Assembly (NCBI GenBank): GCA_031556725.1
Contig: JAVBSL010000009.1
Location: 1 to 64,000 of the forward strand
Source: UBA935 sp031556725
GTDB taxonomy: Bacteria; Bacillota; Clostridia; Lachnospirales; Lachnospiraceae
Reading direction: 5' to 3'
Length of the DNA: 64,000 nucleotides
Positions 41,945-51,260 of the stretch are shown piece after piece. The position numbers and the translations under genes were made by a program. The notes under the pieces are model-generated. The model saw nothing but the letters and a program-made list of their open reading frames with translations, did not search any database and was not told where the DNA came from. The number at the start of each line of letters is the position of its first letter. Position 1 is the first letter of the stretch.

Positions 41945-43675
41945 TTACTTTGAGAACACTTTTTCACCTTCGTAATATGTTGCCGTAACAGTCGCCAAAC
42001 TGGCCGGTGTCTCTAAAATATTGTTATCAATTACCGCAAAGTCTGCCGACTTGCCTACGGTTATCGTGCCTGTTATATTTTCCATCGAGTTGGCATAAGC
42101 ACCCTGGTAAGTGAAAACATCAATTGCCTGTTCCGCTGTAATTGCTTCATTTATATTAAGCGGCTGGTAAAGTGTCGTGGTATCGGTGGTTTGAGATGCC
42201 GGTCTTTGTCTTGTTATGGCGGTTTCTAAGCCAATAAGGGGAGAAAACTCAGGTGATACGGGGTAATCGCTGTGGGCTGCTGTAGCAATACCATTGTCAA
42301 TAAAGGTTTTTATCGGATATACCTGGTCTGCCCTTTCGTCTCCCAAATATCTGAGATCGGATCCCATAGTTTCTTCCGAGTTGAAAGCCCAAAACGGCGG
42401 TACAACAGCCACAATGCCCATATCCTTAAAGCGTACAAAATCCTTTTCATCCACAAGCTGTACATGCGCAAGAGCATTTCTGTGTTCGGTGGATAATCCT
42501 TCCATGCAGTCAAGAGTCATTGTAATAGCAGCATCGCCTATTGCATGAACGTGTATTCTGATTCCATTCTCGTCGCAAAGCTTAAAGGCCTTCGCCAGTT
42601 CATCATTTTTCCAAATAGCGATACCGTGATAATCGGGCTGTGAAGCATAATCGTCCTTCAGGTATGCCGTTCCCCCTTCCAAAACACCATCCGCAAAGTA
42701 CTTGCAGGTTGATATGGTAATCTTTTGGTCAGGAACATCCTTATATTTTGCCATTTCTTTAGCAACCCATTCTATTTGTTCTTCATACTTATCAGGTGTT
42801 ACCTGAAAAGCTATGGCTAAATGAAGCTTTAATTCATTATTGCTTGCAAGCTCCCTATAAGCCTGATACAATGGGCTGTCCGTCGGAACAAGCGCATCGA
42901 GAGCACCTGTAACACCAAAACTGGTAAGCATTTTTTGGGTTTTAAGTATTGATGCTTTATATTCGTCTACTGTGACAGGCGGAAAGGAATTGAGTACAAG
43001 GTCCATTGCTGCCGGCTCCCTAAAGGTTCCGCTGACTTCACCTTTGGAATTCAGCACAAATGAGCCTTCGCCCCGGGGAACTTCCGTTTCGGGTGTAACA
43101 CCTGCCTGTTCGATAGCTTTTGAATTGGCCCACAGTGAATGACCATCAAGAGAGCGAATACCGATGGGAATTTCAGAGTTTACCGCATCCAGAATTTCCT
43201 TTGTGGGACCATTAACGTCGAAGACAGCATTCTGCCATCCTGTGCCTCTAACATACTTGATATCGGGGTTGTCCTCCAAATACTTCTTCAGTGCACTTAC
43301 ATATTGATCTACCGTGGGATTAATGGCCGGCACATAATCTCTAAAGTCAAAAGGCCCCATGGCCGCAGATCCCGCTATATGAACGTGGGCATCAAAGAAT
43401 CCGGGAGTGACAAATTGTCCCTTTAAATCAACTTTATTGCATTTATCTCCGGCAAATGCAAGAGCCTCCTCATATGCTCCGACAAATGCAAACTTTCCAT
43501 CCGCTACCACAACTGCTTCCGCATCAGGATTGCTTTTGTCATTTGTAAAAATTGTTCCGTTGTAATACAATGTTTTTGTGCTTTCATTACTTGAATCTTT
43601 TGCCGCACATGCCGTTGTCAGCACCATAAGCATAACTGCCAGCAATATTGAAATTGCTCTTCTTGTTTTTCTCAT
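41945..43675 (-). CDS. Secreted amidohydrolase lipoprotein (YtcJ/AepA-type)
   Basis: The 576-residue protein has a signal peptide with lipobox LTTAC, so it is anchored outside the cell. The mature part is an amidohydrolase: GQFVTPGFFDAHVHIAGSA with the metal-binding HxH, IRIHVHAIGDAAI with the second His pair, AALVHVQL-like LAHVQLVD and TAAHSDYPVSP with the catalytic Asp. YtcJ-like enzymes act on N-acyl or amide bonds; the substrate is unknown. The ATG at 43675 follows GGAGG. It lies directly after a two-component operon and carries direct repeats upstream of its start, suggesting it is the system's target. Confidence 0.85.
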   Translation of the reverse strand: MRKTRRAISILLAVMLMVLTTACAAKDSSNESTKTLYYNGTIFTNDKSNPDAEAVVVADGKFAFVGAYEEALAFAGDKCNKVDLKGQFVTPGFFDAHVHIAGSAAMGPFDFRDYVPAINPTVDQYVSALKKYLEDNPDIKYVRGTGWQNAVFDVNGPTKEILDAVNSEIPIGIRSLDGHSLWANSKAIEQAGVTPETEVPRGEGSFVLNSKGEVSGTFREPAAMDLVLNSFPPVTVDEYKASILKTQKMLTSFGVTGALDALVPTDSPLYQAYRELASNNELKLHLAIAFQVTPDKYEEQIEWVAKEMAKYKDVPDQKITISTCKYFADGVLEGGTAYLKDDYASQPDYHGIAIWKNDELAKAFKLCDENGIRIHVHAIGDAAITMTLDCMEGLSTEHRNALAHVQLVDEKDFVRFKDMGIVAVVPPFWAFNSEETMGSDLRYLGDERADQVYPIKTFIDNGIATAAHSDYPVSPEFSPLIGLETAITRQRPASQTTDTTTLYQPLNINEAITAEQAIDVFTYQGAYANSMENITGTITVGKSADFAVIDNNILETPASLATVTATYYEGEKVFSK

Positions 43676-43701
43676 AAGCTTGTCCTCCAAGGTATAATGT
43701 T

Positions 43702-43721
43702 AAGATACCTTCTAAGATACC
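43702..43721 (-). promoter_or_regulatory. Direct repeats upstream of the amidohydrolase gene
   Basis: On the minus strand GGTATCTTA occurs twice, 12 bp apart, about 30-50 bp before the ATG at 43675. Tandem repeats with near-helical spacing fit an OmpR-type winged-helix regulator such as the adjacent one. A -10-like ACATTATA follows. Confidence 0.45.
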
Positions 43722-43742
43722 ACACCTGCAATTACAAAAATC

Positions 43743-43766
43743 GAAACTTACAAAAATGTAAGTTTC
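43743..43766 (-). terminator. Intrinsic terminator of the response regulator gene
   Basis: GAAACTTAC (43743-43751) pairs with GTAAGTTTC (43758-43766); on the minus strand the stem is followed by GATTTTTG. It lies 6 bp beyond the regulator's stop codon and separates the kinase–regulator operon from the amidohydrolase gene. Confidence 0.75.
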
Positions 43767-43771
43767 AACTT

Positions 43772-44461
43772 TTACTCATTCACTGTCAACCGGTAGCCCC
43801 TGCCACGACTCTGATCAATTTCTATGCTTTTTTCCGCACCGGCAGCGTCCAAGCCCAATTTTTTCCTAAGCCGGTGCATTTGTACATAAAGAGCGCGAAT
43901 ATCATCATTGGGATCCAATCCGGATGTCATTTCATATAATTCCTGAGGCGTAAAGTACATGCCGGAATTGGACGCAAGCAGATGAAATATGTTATATTCC
44001 CGGGGATGCAGCAGAACATCCTTTCCTTCGTGAAACACCCGCCGGGCACTGTGGTCAAAGGTAAACTTCCCAATCTGTTCCACTAACGCTGCCCCAATTT
44101 CCTCGGGCGGATTGCGCAAACGACTGACTTCAAGGGCAATCGCCTCCGGCTCTACCGGTTTCATGATATAACCGCTGGAGCCTAAAGAAAACGCATCCAC
44201 CGCATATTCAGAAAAACCGGTAATAAATATAATATTGATTTTTTCGTGTATCTTTTGAAGCCGCCCGGCAAGCGTTAAGCCGCTCATTACTCTCATATCA
44301 ATATCCAGAAATGCAACATCTATGATTGTTTCCTCCGCATAGATAAGTGCGTCATTTGCGGATAAGAAGCCGGTAAGGGTACAATTTGGTATTGCCTTTC
44401 GGATGGCTTTCTCTGCCAAAAACAATCCAGGTTTTTCATCGTCCACCGCTATAATATTCAT
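43772..44461 (-). CDS. Response regulator with OmpR-type winged helix, paired with a LytS-type kinase
   Basis: The 229-residue protein has a receiver domain (AVDDEKPG, acceptor Asp in VAFLDIDMRVMSG, Lys in YIMKPVEP) and a C-terminal winged helix (LHPREYNIFHLLASNSG, LYVQMHRLRKKLGLD, QSRGRGYRL). LytS-type kinases normally pair with LytTR regulators, so this combination is unusual. The gene overlaps the kinase by 4 bp, so they are cotranscribed. The ending GRGYRL resembles SARP/OmpR activators. Confidence 0.85.
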   Translation of the reverse strand: MNIIAVDDEKPGLFLAEKAIRKAIPNCTLTGFLSANDALIYAEETIIDVAFLDIDMRVMSGLTLAGRLQKIHEKINIIFITGFSEYAVDAFSLGSSGYIMKPVEPEAIALEVSRLRNPPEEIGAALVEQIGKFTFDHSARRVFHEGKDVLLHPREYNIFHLLASNSGMYFTPQELYEMTSGLDPNDDIRALYVQMHRLRKKLGLDAAGAEKSIEIDQSRGRGYRLTVNE

Positions 44462-45753
44462 AGCCCTCTACCTCCTGTCTTCGGAATCAGCATCGTAACT
44501 GTTGTACCGACACCGGGTATACTTTCTATCATAAGCTGCCCGCCGCAAAGGGTTTCCAATCTGCTGCGTACATTGGCAATTCCAATATGGGAGCGGCAAT
44601 CCTCCTCCCTCGTACCTGCCGCGAAGCCTACTCCATCATCTGTAACCGCAATCCGCCAAAAAGCTTCGTCCTCCTCTGTGCGTATTGTTATCAGCCCGCC
44701 TTCCTCTTTTCTGGTAATTCCATGCCTGACCGCATTCTCAACAATCGGCTGCAGGGTAAGGGGCGGCAAGTCAAAAGCTGTCACCGGCGTATCATATTTC
44801 GTCTGTATCAGGTCACCAAACCGCCTTTTTTCTAATGACAAATAAAGATCCACGTGCTGTAGCTCCTTCTCAAAAGGAATCAGACCTTTGTATGTGATGG
44901 AATCCATGTTACCGCGAAGATATTTTGAAAAATCCCGCACAGCCGCTGCCGACTGTTCCGAACCCTCAACAATACACAGGTATTCGATTGATGCCAGAGA
45001 ATTATACAAAAAGTGCGGCTGGATCTGACTTAACATAATGGCAATACGATTTTCTTTCAGCTCTAACTCCTTTAGCTGCATTTGATGCTTTAAGTCCACC
45101 TGTATATTTACGTATATCAGCGCAACTGTACAGGATGCTCCGAATAATGCAATATATAAATCAGGAATAAACACTTCCAAGCCGTTGCACATCAGAGGTA
45201 CAAGTACATAGAGAACCAGCGTAACCCATTCTCGTGTTTTCAAGATCTTAGCATAGTGTACAATAATCCACAGGAACAGAATCATTGATGTTATAAGGCT
45301 AATTTCCGAAACCCAAAATGTTGGCTGCCTGATATAATTATTAGACTCATCAAGACGAAAATAGATATCCCTGGTGAAAGCAATGATTGAAAAGGGAATT
45401 ATCGCTATACCAAAAAAAGACATCATGACAAATACTTTTTTATTTACAGTGGTTTTACTGCCCAGATATTCATAGAGATACCATGCAAAAGCAAATATTT
45501 CAAATCCTGCCGTGCAATAGCATATGCAGTCAAAAATTCTAATTCCGATGCTGATCATGTAGCCGCTATGTCCGATCAGCATTAAAACAGCCGCACTGGC
45601 AAGAAAGTTTACCAAAAGACAAACTACATTTAAGAAAAACCAAAGCTGTATCCGGTCTTTCACGTTCAAAGAAACTACCAATAACATCAATATCAGAAAG
45701 GTTAATCCCGCTCCGAAAATATTTAGCAGAATACTAACAGTGTATGCTGTCAT
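44458..45753 (-). CDS. LytS/YehU-type sensor histidine kinase
   Basis: The 431-residue kinase has seven or so membrane helices (about 1-225), then the His_kinase domain: MLSQIQPHFLYNSLASIEYLC with the phospho-acceptor His in QPHFLYNSL, and an ATPase region (LQPIVENAVRHGI, DDGVGF, GIANVRSRLETL). No separate external sensor domain exists; the seven-helix part is the likely receptor. The start at 45753 is chosen over ATG 45771 because GGGAAAGGAG precedes it. It is the partner of the overlapping regulator. Confidence 0.87.
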   Translation of the reverse strand: MTAYTVSILLNIFGAGLTFLILMLLVVSLNVKDRIQLWFFLNVVCLLVNFLASAAVLMLIGHSGYMISIGIRIFDCICYCTAGFEIFAFAWYLYEYLGSKTTVNKKVFVMMSFFGIAIIPFSIIAFTRDIYFRLDESNNYIRQPTFWVSEISLITSMILFLWIIVHYAKILKTREWVTLVLYVLVPLMCNGLEVFIPDLYIALFGASCTVALIYVNIQVDLKHQMQLKELELKENRIAIMLSQIQPHFLYNSLASIEYLCIVEGSEQSAAAVRDFSKYLRGNMDSITYKGLIPFEKELQHVDLYLSLEKRRFGDLIQTKYDTPVTAFDLPPLTLQPIVENAVRHGITRKEEGGLITIRTEEDEAFWRIAVTDDGVGFAAGTREEDCRSHIGIANVRSRLETLCGGQLMIESIPGVGTTVTMLIPKTGGRGL

Positions 45754-45813
45754 TTGCTCCTTTCCCTCCATTTATAAATTGGTCGCAATTTTTTTCAACA
45801 TCTTTTATCTTTT

Positions 45814-47244
45814 TTATTGCTTTAATTCCGCTGCTAATTCACTGATGGTATTTATCATTGCTGATACTTCTTCAATAGACTTGGTCTGATGGTCTATATT
45901 TTCCGAAATAGTAATGGTCATGGCCTTATTTTCCTCTGCCACGCCAACCAGCATTTCTATCTCCTCACCGATATTGGCAAAACTCTGCTGGATACTTCCC
46001 ATAATCTCATGTTCTTGGTCAATCACTTCGTCAACTCTTCCGGTATTATCATTTATATCTGTTAAGAGGGTCTGTAATTGTGCCATTTTATCAAGTCCTT
46101 CATGAGCTCCTATATTACTTGCACCGATTTTATCGGCTACTGCCTTCACCTGTTGTTCCAGCTTGTCAATAATACCCTGTATGCTATTTGCGGAATTCTT
46201 GCTCTCTTCCGACAGATTACGAATCTCATCTGCCACTACCGCAAACCCTCTGCCGAACTCTCCCGCTCTGGCTGCCTCAATAGAGGCATTTAGGGATAAA
46301 AGATTGGTCTGGGAAGCAATCGCGTTAATCTGCCCTAAAATTCCTTTTATTATGTCCATTTCGCCAAGCAGTTCATTGGTTGAGGTATTAGCGGAACTTA
46401 CTGTTTCTTCCATCTTAACTAAGGATTCCACAGCTTCTTTGGCACCCTGACTGCCTTTCAGTACCGCATCATCCACCTCATTGAATCTTGCTTTCAGTTC
46501 CTCCGTAAGTCTTTCATTTTCTTCGATTGCATGAATTGCTTCGGCTACCACTTCATTCACATGAACCGTGGCTGTAGTCATACCGGAAATAGCCTCCTGC
46601 ATATGTTCCGAAGACTGATTTATATCAATAGCACTGCCTTCGATCTGTTCTATGTTGGCCAGGCTCTCCGTTAGGGAATTGGCTACCTGCCCGGCAATCT
46701 CTTCGGTCTTTTTCCGGCTTTGCCGAATCAATTCTGCTGCCTGCTCCTGCTCTGTACATAAGCCCTCGCCACGTTTAGTCGCATTATAAAGGATAATCGA
46801 AGTTAGTACGTAGATAATCGTTTTTATCAGCGCACCGCGTATGGTAGGGTCTTCGCTCCCCTCAATAATAGCCGGATTGATAATGGCTGCTCCCAGCAGC
46901 ATGATCGACACAGGCACCGCAAACCGGATAATGATCCGCCGGTTAAAATAAGTGGTAGACATACCTAAAACCATATAAAGAGCTACCGAAGCTGCCGAAC
47001 TGCCTCCTACAACGCCGGAATAGATGGTGGCACATACTGCTGTCGATAAAATAATGCCCAAGGCCTTAAGTTCATCATTGATACGTATAAAATAGCTGGT
47101 GGTGGCAATGATTCCGCCAAGTGACAGGGTAATAACCGCTGCCAATGTTTCACTTGATTTTCCGTATTTACTATAGGCCGTAAATCCCAGCGCCACTACT
47201 GCTACCAAAATAATTGTCAGATTCAATTTATGTATCTTTTGCAT
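45814..47244 (-). CDS. Methyl-accepting chemotaxis-type protein without external sensor domain or HAMP
   Basis: The 476-residue protein has a membrane region of about six helices (1-165) followed directly by a coiled-coil signalling domain. The conserved hairpin tip (ASIEAARAGEFGRGFAVVADEIRNLSEES) that contacts CheW and CheA is intact. There is no periplasmic loop large enough for a ligand domain and no clear HAMP. Such proteins sense membrane or intracellular signals. The ATG at 47244 follows GGGAGG. It is divergent from aroC. No other chemotaxis gene lies in the window. Confidence 0.88.
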   Translation of the reverse strand: MQKIHKLNLTIILVAVVALGFTAYSKYGKSSETLAAVITLSLGGIIATTSYFIRINDELKALGIILSTAVCATIYSGVVGGSSAASVALYMVLGMSTTYFNRRIIIRFAVPVSIMLLGAAIINPAIIEGSEDPTIRGALIKTIIYVLTSIILYNATKRGEGLCTEQEQAAELIRQSRKKTEEIAGQVANSLTESLANIEQIEGSAIDINQSSEHMQEAISGMTTATVHVNEVVAEAIHAIEENERLTEELKARFNEVDDAVLKGSQGAKEAVESLVKMEETVSSANTSTNELLGEMDIIKGILGQINAIASQTNLLSLNASIEAARAGEFGRGFAVVADEIRNLSEESKNSANSIQGIIDKLEQQVKAVADKIGASNIGAHEGLDKMAQLQTLLTDINDNTGRVDEVIDQEHEIMGSIQQSFANIGEEIEMLVGVAEENKAMTITISENIDHQTKSIEEVSAMINTISELAAELKQ

Positions 47245-47273
47245 GCATTTACCTCCCAGGTTTTTTGATATAT

Positions 47274-47302
47274 AGTATAACATGACCCTAAAATGAAGGC
47301 AA
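47274..47302 (-). promoter_or_regulatory. Sigma-A promoter of the methyl-accepting protein gene
   Basis: On the minus strand TTGCCT (47302-47297), a 17-bp spacer and TATACT (47279-47274) lie about 30 bp before the start codon. This makes a vegetative rather than flagellar (sigma-D) promoter the simplest reading. Confidence 0.5.
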
Positions 47303-47319
47303 GAAAAATGCTGAAGTCC

Positions 47320-47375
47320 GATTGTAATGCGATTGTAATGTTTGGGTTGAAACTTTCAGCTTTTTGGCATAATAT
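47320..47375 (+). promoter_or_regulatory. aroC promoter with tandem GATTGTAATG repeats
   Basis: TTGAAA (47347-47352), 17-bp spacer, TAATAT (47370-47375) make a good sigma-A promoter. Upstream, GATTGTAATG is repeated at 47320-47329 and 47331-47340, an 11-bp period just upstream of the -35, suitable for an activator on the same helix face. Confidence 0.6.
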
Positions 47376-47400
47376 AGATAACAGTTACAGGAGGTATTTT

Positions 47401-48507
47401 ATGTTTGGTTCTACATTTGGTAATATTTTCAAAATCACTACCTGGGGGGAATCCCACGGCAAAGGACTGGGTGTTGTCATTGACGGCTGTCCGGCCGGCC
47501 TGCCTTTGAATGAAGCAGATATTCAGCTCTATTTAGACCGCCGGAAACCCGGACAATCCCGCTTTACAACTAAACGGCAGGAAAGCGACCGGGTGGAAAT
47601 TCTGTCCGGAATATTTGAGGGAAAAACCACCGGAACAGCGATTTCCCTGATTGTCTATAACCAGGATCAGCGCTCTGCCGATTATTCGGAAATTTCCCAA
47701 TACTATCGGCCGGGACATGCAGATCTTAACTTTGATACGAAATACGGCTTTCGGGATTATCGCGGGGGCGGGCGTTCCTCCGGCCGGGAAACCATTGGCC
47801 GGGTAGCTGCCGGTGCCGTTGCCGCCAAGATTCTTAACCAGCTGGGAATCACCCTTTCCGCTTACACCCTGGCCATCGGTCCGATCACCATCGACCGCCA
47901 TAAATTTGACAGTGCAGCAATGAATCAGAATCCCCTCTATATGCCTGATCCGGATGCTGCCATAGAGGCAGCCGCCTATCTGGAAAAATGCATGGAAAAC
48001 AAGGACTCTTCCGGCGGGATTATTGAATGTATCATAAACGGGGTTCCGGCCGGGATCGGTGATCCGGTCTTTGAAAAGCTGGATGCCAATCTGGGCAAAG
48101 CCATCCTGTCCATCGGAGCTGTGAAGGGTTTTGAGATTGGCGATGGCTTTGCGGCGGCCCAGGCTACCGGATCTGTCAACAATGACTGTTATCAGATTGG
48201 CTCCGACGGAAAACCGGAAAAAACCACGAATCATGCCGGCGGTATTACCGGGGGTATCAGCGATGGCTGTCCGATCCTCTTCCGGGCCGCCGTCAAACCC
48301 ACACCTTCCATTGCCGCAACCCAGCAAACCATCAATCGAAATGGTGAAAATATCTCGATCAATATTAAGGGACGGCATGATCCGGTCATTGTTCCGCGTG
48401 CTGTGGTGGTGGTGGAAGCAATGGCGGCCTTAACGGTAGCCGACATGCTTTTGGCCAGCATGACCTCGCAGATGGATGGTATTATTGATTATTTTAAGAA
48501 TAAATAG
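47401..48507 (+). CDS. aroC: Chorismate synthase
   Basis: The 368-residue enzyme converts EPSP to chorismate, the last step of the shikimate pathway, using reduced FMN. Family motifs are complete: TTWGESHGKGLGVVIDG at the N-terminus, RPGHADLNFDTKYGFRDYRGGGRSSGRET in the middle, and GRHDPVIVPRAVVVVEAM at the end. The ATG at 47401 follows AGGAGG and matches the family start; an upstream in-frame extension is discounted. It is a single gene here, with no other shikimate gene nearby. Confidence 0.96.
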   Translation: MFGSTFGNIFKITTWGESHGKGLGVVIDGCPAGLPLNEADIQLYLDRRKPGQSRFTTKRQESDRVEILSGIFEGKTTGTAISLIVYNQDQRSADYSEISQYYRPGHADLNFDTKYGFRDYRGGGRSSGRETIGRVAAGAVAAKILNQLGITLSAYTLAIGPITIDRHKFDSAAMNQNPLYMPDPDAAIEAAAYLEKCMENKDSSGGIIECIINGVPAGIGDPVFEKLDANLGKAILSIGAVKGFEIGDGFAAAQATGSVNNDCYQIGSDGKPEKTTNHAGGITGGISDGCPILFRAAVKPTPSIAATQQTINRNGENISINIKGRHDPVIVPRAVVVVEAMAALTVADMLLASMTSQMDGIIDYFKNK

Positions 48508-48620
48508 AATTATTCTCCTTTCAGTTGATTTTTTCTCTCAAAATGAGAGATTGAATATCAGCGTATTTGCGCTTACAATAATATCAAGCGCGCTAATACT
48601 TTTTAGACAGGAGGATTTAT

Positions 48621-49547
48621 ATGCTATATCTCGCCCCAAATTTAAAAGCCTTACGCAAAGAAAAGGACCTTACCCAGGAAGAGGTTGCGGAAATGCTCAG
48701 TGTTTCCCCGCAAAGTGTCAGCAAATGGGAACGTGGTGATTCCCTCCCCGACATCACCCATTTACCTGCTCTTGCCAATCTTTACAACATCAGTGTGGAC
48801 GCTCTCATCGGGATGGATAAGATTAATGATTATCAGACCAAAAATACCATTTTTTCCACCGCTCACGATTATTTAAGAGGCGGTGACATCGGTGCTGCCA
48901 TTGCTGTTTACTCCGATGCCCTCAAAACCTTTCCCAATGACGCGGATATTATGTCGGATTTGGCCATATCCCTTGCCCTTGATGATGATCCTGCCAAACT
49001 GTCCCAGGCAGTGTCTTTGTGTGAACGCGTACTGTCAAATGGTCAGGGTGAAAAGGTACATCATACCACCCGCGCCGCTTTGTGTTTCATTTACATGAAA
49101 ACCGGAGAAAAAGATAAGGCCATCGTGGCCGCAGAAAAACTGCCCCATGTACGCGAGAGCCGTGAAAATGTACTGGCACAGCTTGATAATGAGCCTGCTG
49201 CCGATAATATTAACTCATATCTAAAGTTTATTGCTATCGGTGAACGGGACGAACAGGATGTTATTGAGATTGATTTCGGAATCAATATGGTCACCATCTG
49301 CACAGAATATGATCTGTTCGGAAAAATAGATGCCTTGCGCGATGAAGTCGGCGCTCCCAAAACCATCGAAGGTTTCCAAAAGCTTCCGCAAATCAGAATT
49401 CGTGACAATGCAAAGCTTCCCCCTAATCAAATCAGAGTGCGCCGCTATGCCGATTATCTGCTTATCCAAGAAGTTGATAACCCTGCTGATGCTGTTGATC
49501 TGATCATCAGTTCCTTGCGGCGGATTGCGCAGGCAAATATTACATAG
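48621..49547 (+). CDS. XRE-family regulator with TPR-like C-terminus
   Basis: The 308-residue protein has an N-terminal helix-turn-helix (LKALRKEKDLTQEEVAEMLSVSPQSVSKWERGDSLPDI, residues about 8-45), then TPR-like helical repeats (GGDIGAAIAVYSDALKTFPND, AVSLCERVLSNGQGEK, KTGEKDKAIVAAEKL). TPR regulators often bind peptides or sense cell state. AGGAGG precedes the ATG. No obvious target is adjacent, and it may control itself; its leader contains a small hairpin CTCTCA/TGAGAG at about 48533-48548. Confidence 0.8.
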   Translation: MLYLAPNLKALRKEKDLTQEEVAEMLSVSPQSVSKWERGDSLPDITHLPALANLYNISVDALIGMDKINDYQTKNTIFSTAHDYLRGGDIGAAIAVYSDALKTFPNDADIMSDLAISLALDDDPAKLSQAVSLCERVLSNGQGEKVHHTTRAALCFIYMKTGEKDKAIVAAEKLPHVRESRENVLAQLDNEPAADNINSYLKFIAIGERDEQDVIEIDFGINMVTICTEYDLFGKIDALRDEVGAPKTIEGFQKLPQIRIRDNAKLPPNQIRVRRYADYLLIQEVDNPADAVDLIISSLRRIAQANIT

Positions 49548-49584
49548 GTTAACTATTTTATACACTATTCTTTGTTGCATCAAA

Positions 49585-49609
49585 TATGGGCAGCTTTTGG
49601 CTGCCCATA
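49585..49609 (+). terminator. Hairpin terminator between the XRE gene and the DUF4885-like cluster
   Basis: TATGGGCAGC (49585-49594) pairs with GCTGCCCATA (49600-49609) across TTTTG. The convergent genes on both sides stop within about 70 bp. T-tracts after the stem are weak on either strand, so efficiency is uncertain. Confidence 0.55.
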
Positions 49610-49676
49610 ATATCGGGATTCTTCTGTCATTCCAAATCCCTACACTTTCTCATTAAAGTCCAAGTGCTTTCAATTC

Positions 49677-50270
49677 TTAACATGGAAATTTACTGAATAA
49701 ATCCATCAATACCATGCCATCCTTATATTGCTTTAATACTCCTGCTTCAAAATAGTTTTTCATCATTTTTTCGCACATGCTTACCCAATCCATTTTCTCG
49801 TTTAAAAAATCTTCCAGCCCTGCCGATGCTTCTGCATCTCCATTTATCCCGGCATTCATTTTAAAAACTTTCATTGTCTGGTAAGTGCCAAAGGAACTAC
49901 TCGTTCCCATACCTTTATCATCTGCATAGCTGCCCAGAGCAAACATTTCCAGTTCCGATGCATTACGGGGATCAATCTCATTGATATTAACGTTATAGAC
50001 CACACTTTCACCACCGTAGTTGGTACTCACCTGCACAATCGGGTTATCTTCTGTAGAATTAATCGCATATCTTGCACTTGCTCCCCACATAGTATTGGTA
50101 CCATCATTGATCATTGTAACTCCGATTCTGTCGGTATCATCGCTTTGATCTACTTTCGTTGCTGCCGATGACATATTGGCCAAAAATTTATTACCCCCTG
50201 TATCCTGCTTCTTCTGTATACAGGAATTATAATAATTTTCATAATTATTGTTGTTTACATTTCCTACCAT
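49677..50270 (-). CDS. Uncharacterised protein, third gene of the DUF4885-like cluster
   Basis: The 197-residue protein is acidic and soluble, with no signal peptide or membrane segment. An asparagine/tyrosine-rich start (NNNNYENYYNSC) is followed by a defined domain: DRIGVTMINDGTNTMWGA, VYNVNINEIDPRNASELEMFALGSYAD, then a helix with EDFLNEKMDWVSMCEKMM. From memory this domain occurs in many Lachnospiraceae genomes, often in several copies, but has no known function. It starts immediately after the stop of the 318-residue gene behind AGGAGG, so the two are tightly coupled. Confidence 0.5.
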   Translation of the reverse strand: MVGNVNNNNYENYYNSCIQKKQDTGGNKFLANMSSAATKVDQSDDTDRIGVTMINDGTNTMWGASARYAINSTEDNPIVQVSTNYGGESVVYNVNINEIDPRNASELEMFALGSYADDKGMGTSSSFGTYQTMKVFKMNAGINGDAEASAGLEDFLNEKMDWVSMCEKMMKNYFEAGVLKQYKDGMVLMDLFSKFPC

Positions 50271-51227
50271 CTACTTTCCTCCTTGTAATTTTTCTAAAAA
50301 GTTTTGATAAAAAGTACGTTCTTCCGCATTTCGCTGTTCATTGGCTTTTCCGGTTGGGTTCTGCAGGCGATCCAGTATTTTTTCCACACCGCTGATCGCA
50401 CTTTCTACTGTTTCCCCAAACAAATCAATATTTCCACCGGTCGCCAGATCCTGTTCCAGGGAAAGCGTCTTTAATACATTGGAGGTCCCCCATTGAAACG
50501 GATTAATTTCGGTTTCCTTCATAGCATCCTGCCAGGCCTGCATAACATTGTCCGATGCACCCGGTAAATAGTACTTTGACAACAGATTTGTGGCATCATT
50601 GGCTACCTCTTCGGTTAACTGGTACTGCCTGCTGCTACTGCTTAATGATTCATATGCGGTCTGGGCATTTACGCTGTCCTTCTTTTGGATTTCTCCTTGA
50701 CTATTGATGTGGAATCCGGTTCCGTTAATACTGAAGTCCCTTGTAGTATCAATGCCAAAAGCTCTTAACCCCTCCAAGGCATAGGATGACCGTTCCAAAG
50801 TTCCTTCTCCCGTCATGGTCAGATGATCCACCTGCCCATTAGCCCAACGGATCAAATCCGACAAAGCAATTCCCACCTTGCCGGCCTGCTCCAGTCCACT
50901 GGGATTCTTTTGCACATCTCCCGACCATTCAAAGGATTTCTCTCTCAATGTAATTTGGAACCCTTTGCTTAACGTTGCCTTGGCACCCTTGGCAAAAGAA
51001 ATAGCGTTTTCACTTGCATTAAGGGATGTGGAAGATGCATACTTCAGCGGCGACGTCCTTCCGGAATGTTCCTTAATCGGATCAAGGTCCATTAGTAAAG
51101 GCCTGATGTTGTAAGATAACATCTTACGTTTATCTTCATCGGTAAGATGTTTGGTATCCCGCTCCAAGTCAGTGGTTAGTGACATGGTGTAGGGATTAAA
51201 ATAAGTTGTTGCATTGTCTAATTGCAT
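50271..51227 (-). CDS. Uncharacterised protein, second gene of the DUF4885-like cluster
   Basis: The 318-residue protein has no signal peptide or membrane helix. It contains KRKMLSYNIRPLLMDLDPIKEH, a serine- and asparagine-rich middle, and the segment DFSINGTGFHINSQGEI, reminiscent of short β-hairpins in the first gene's FSVTPFSYYISIEGAD. A C-terminal helix carries charged heptads. AGGAGG precedes the ATG, and its stop touches the next gene's start. I recognise no established family. Confidence 0.5.
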   Translation of the reverse strand: MQLDNATTYFNPYTMSLTTDLERDTKHLTDEDKRKMLSYNIRPLLMDLDPIKEHSGRTSPLKYASSTSLNASENAISFAKGAKATLSKGFQITLREKSFEWSGDVQKNPSGLEQAGKVGIALSDLIRWANGQVDHLTMTGEGTLERSSYALEGLRAFGIDTTRDFSINGTGFHINSQGEIQKKDSVNAQTAYESLSSSSRQYQLTEEVANDATNLLSKYYLPGASDNVMQAWQDAMKETEINPFQWGTSNVLKTLSLEQDLATGGNIDLFGETVESAISGVEKILDRLQNPTGKANEQRNAEERTFYQNFLEKLQGGK

Positions 51228-51260
51228 AGATATCCTCCTTGCTTTTAATATCCTTCACTC

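Noticed and set aside
47533..48378. 281-codon open frame opposite chorismate synthase
   Set aside because: It is the antisense shadow of a highly conserved gene with no motif or start signal.
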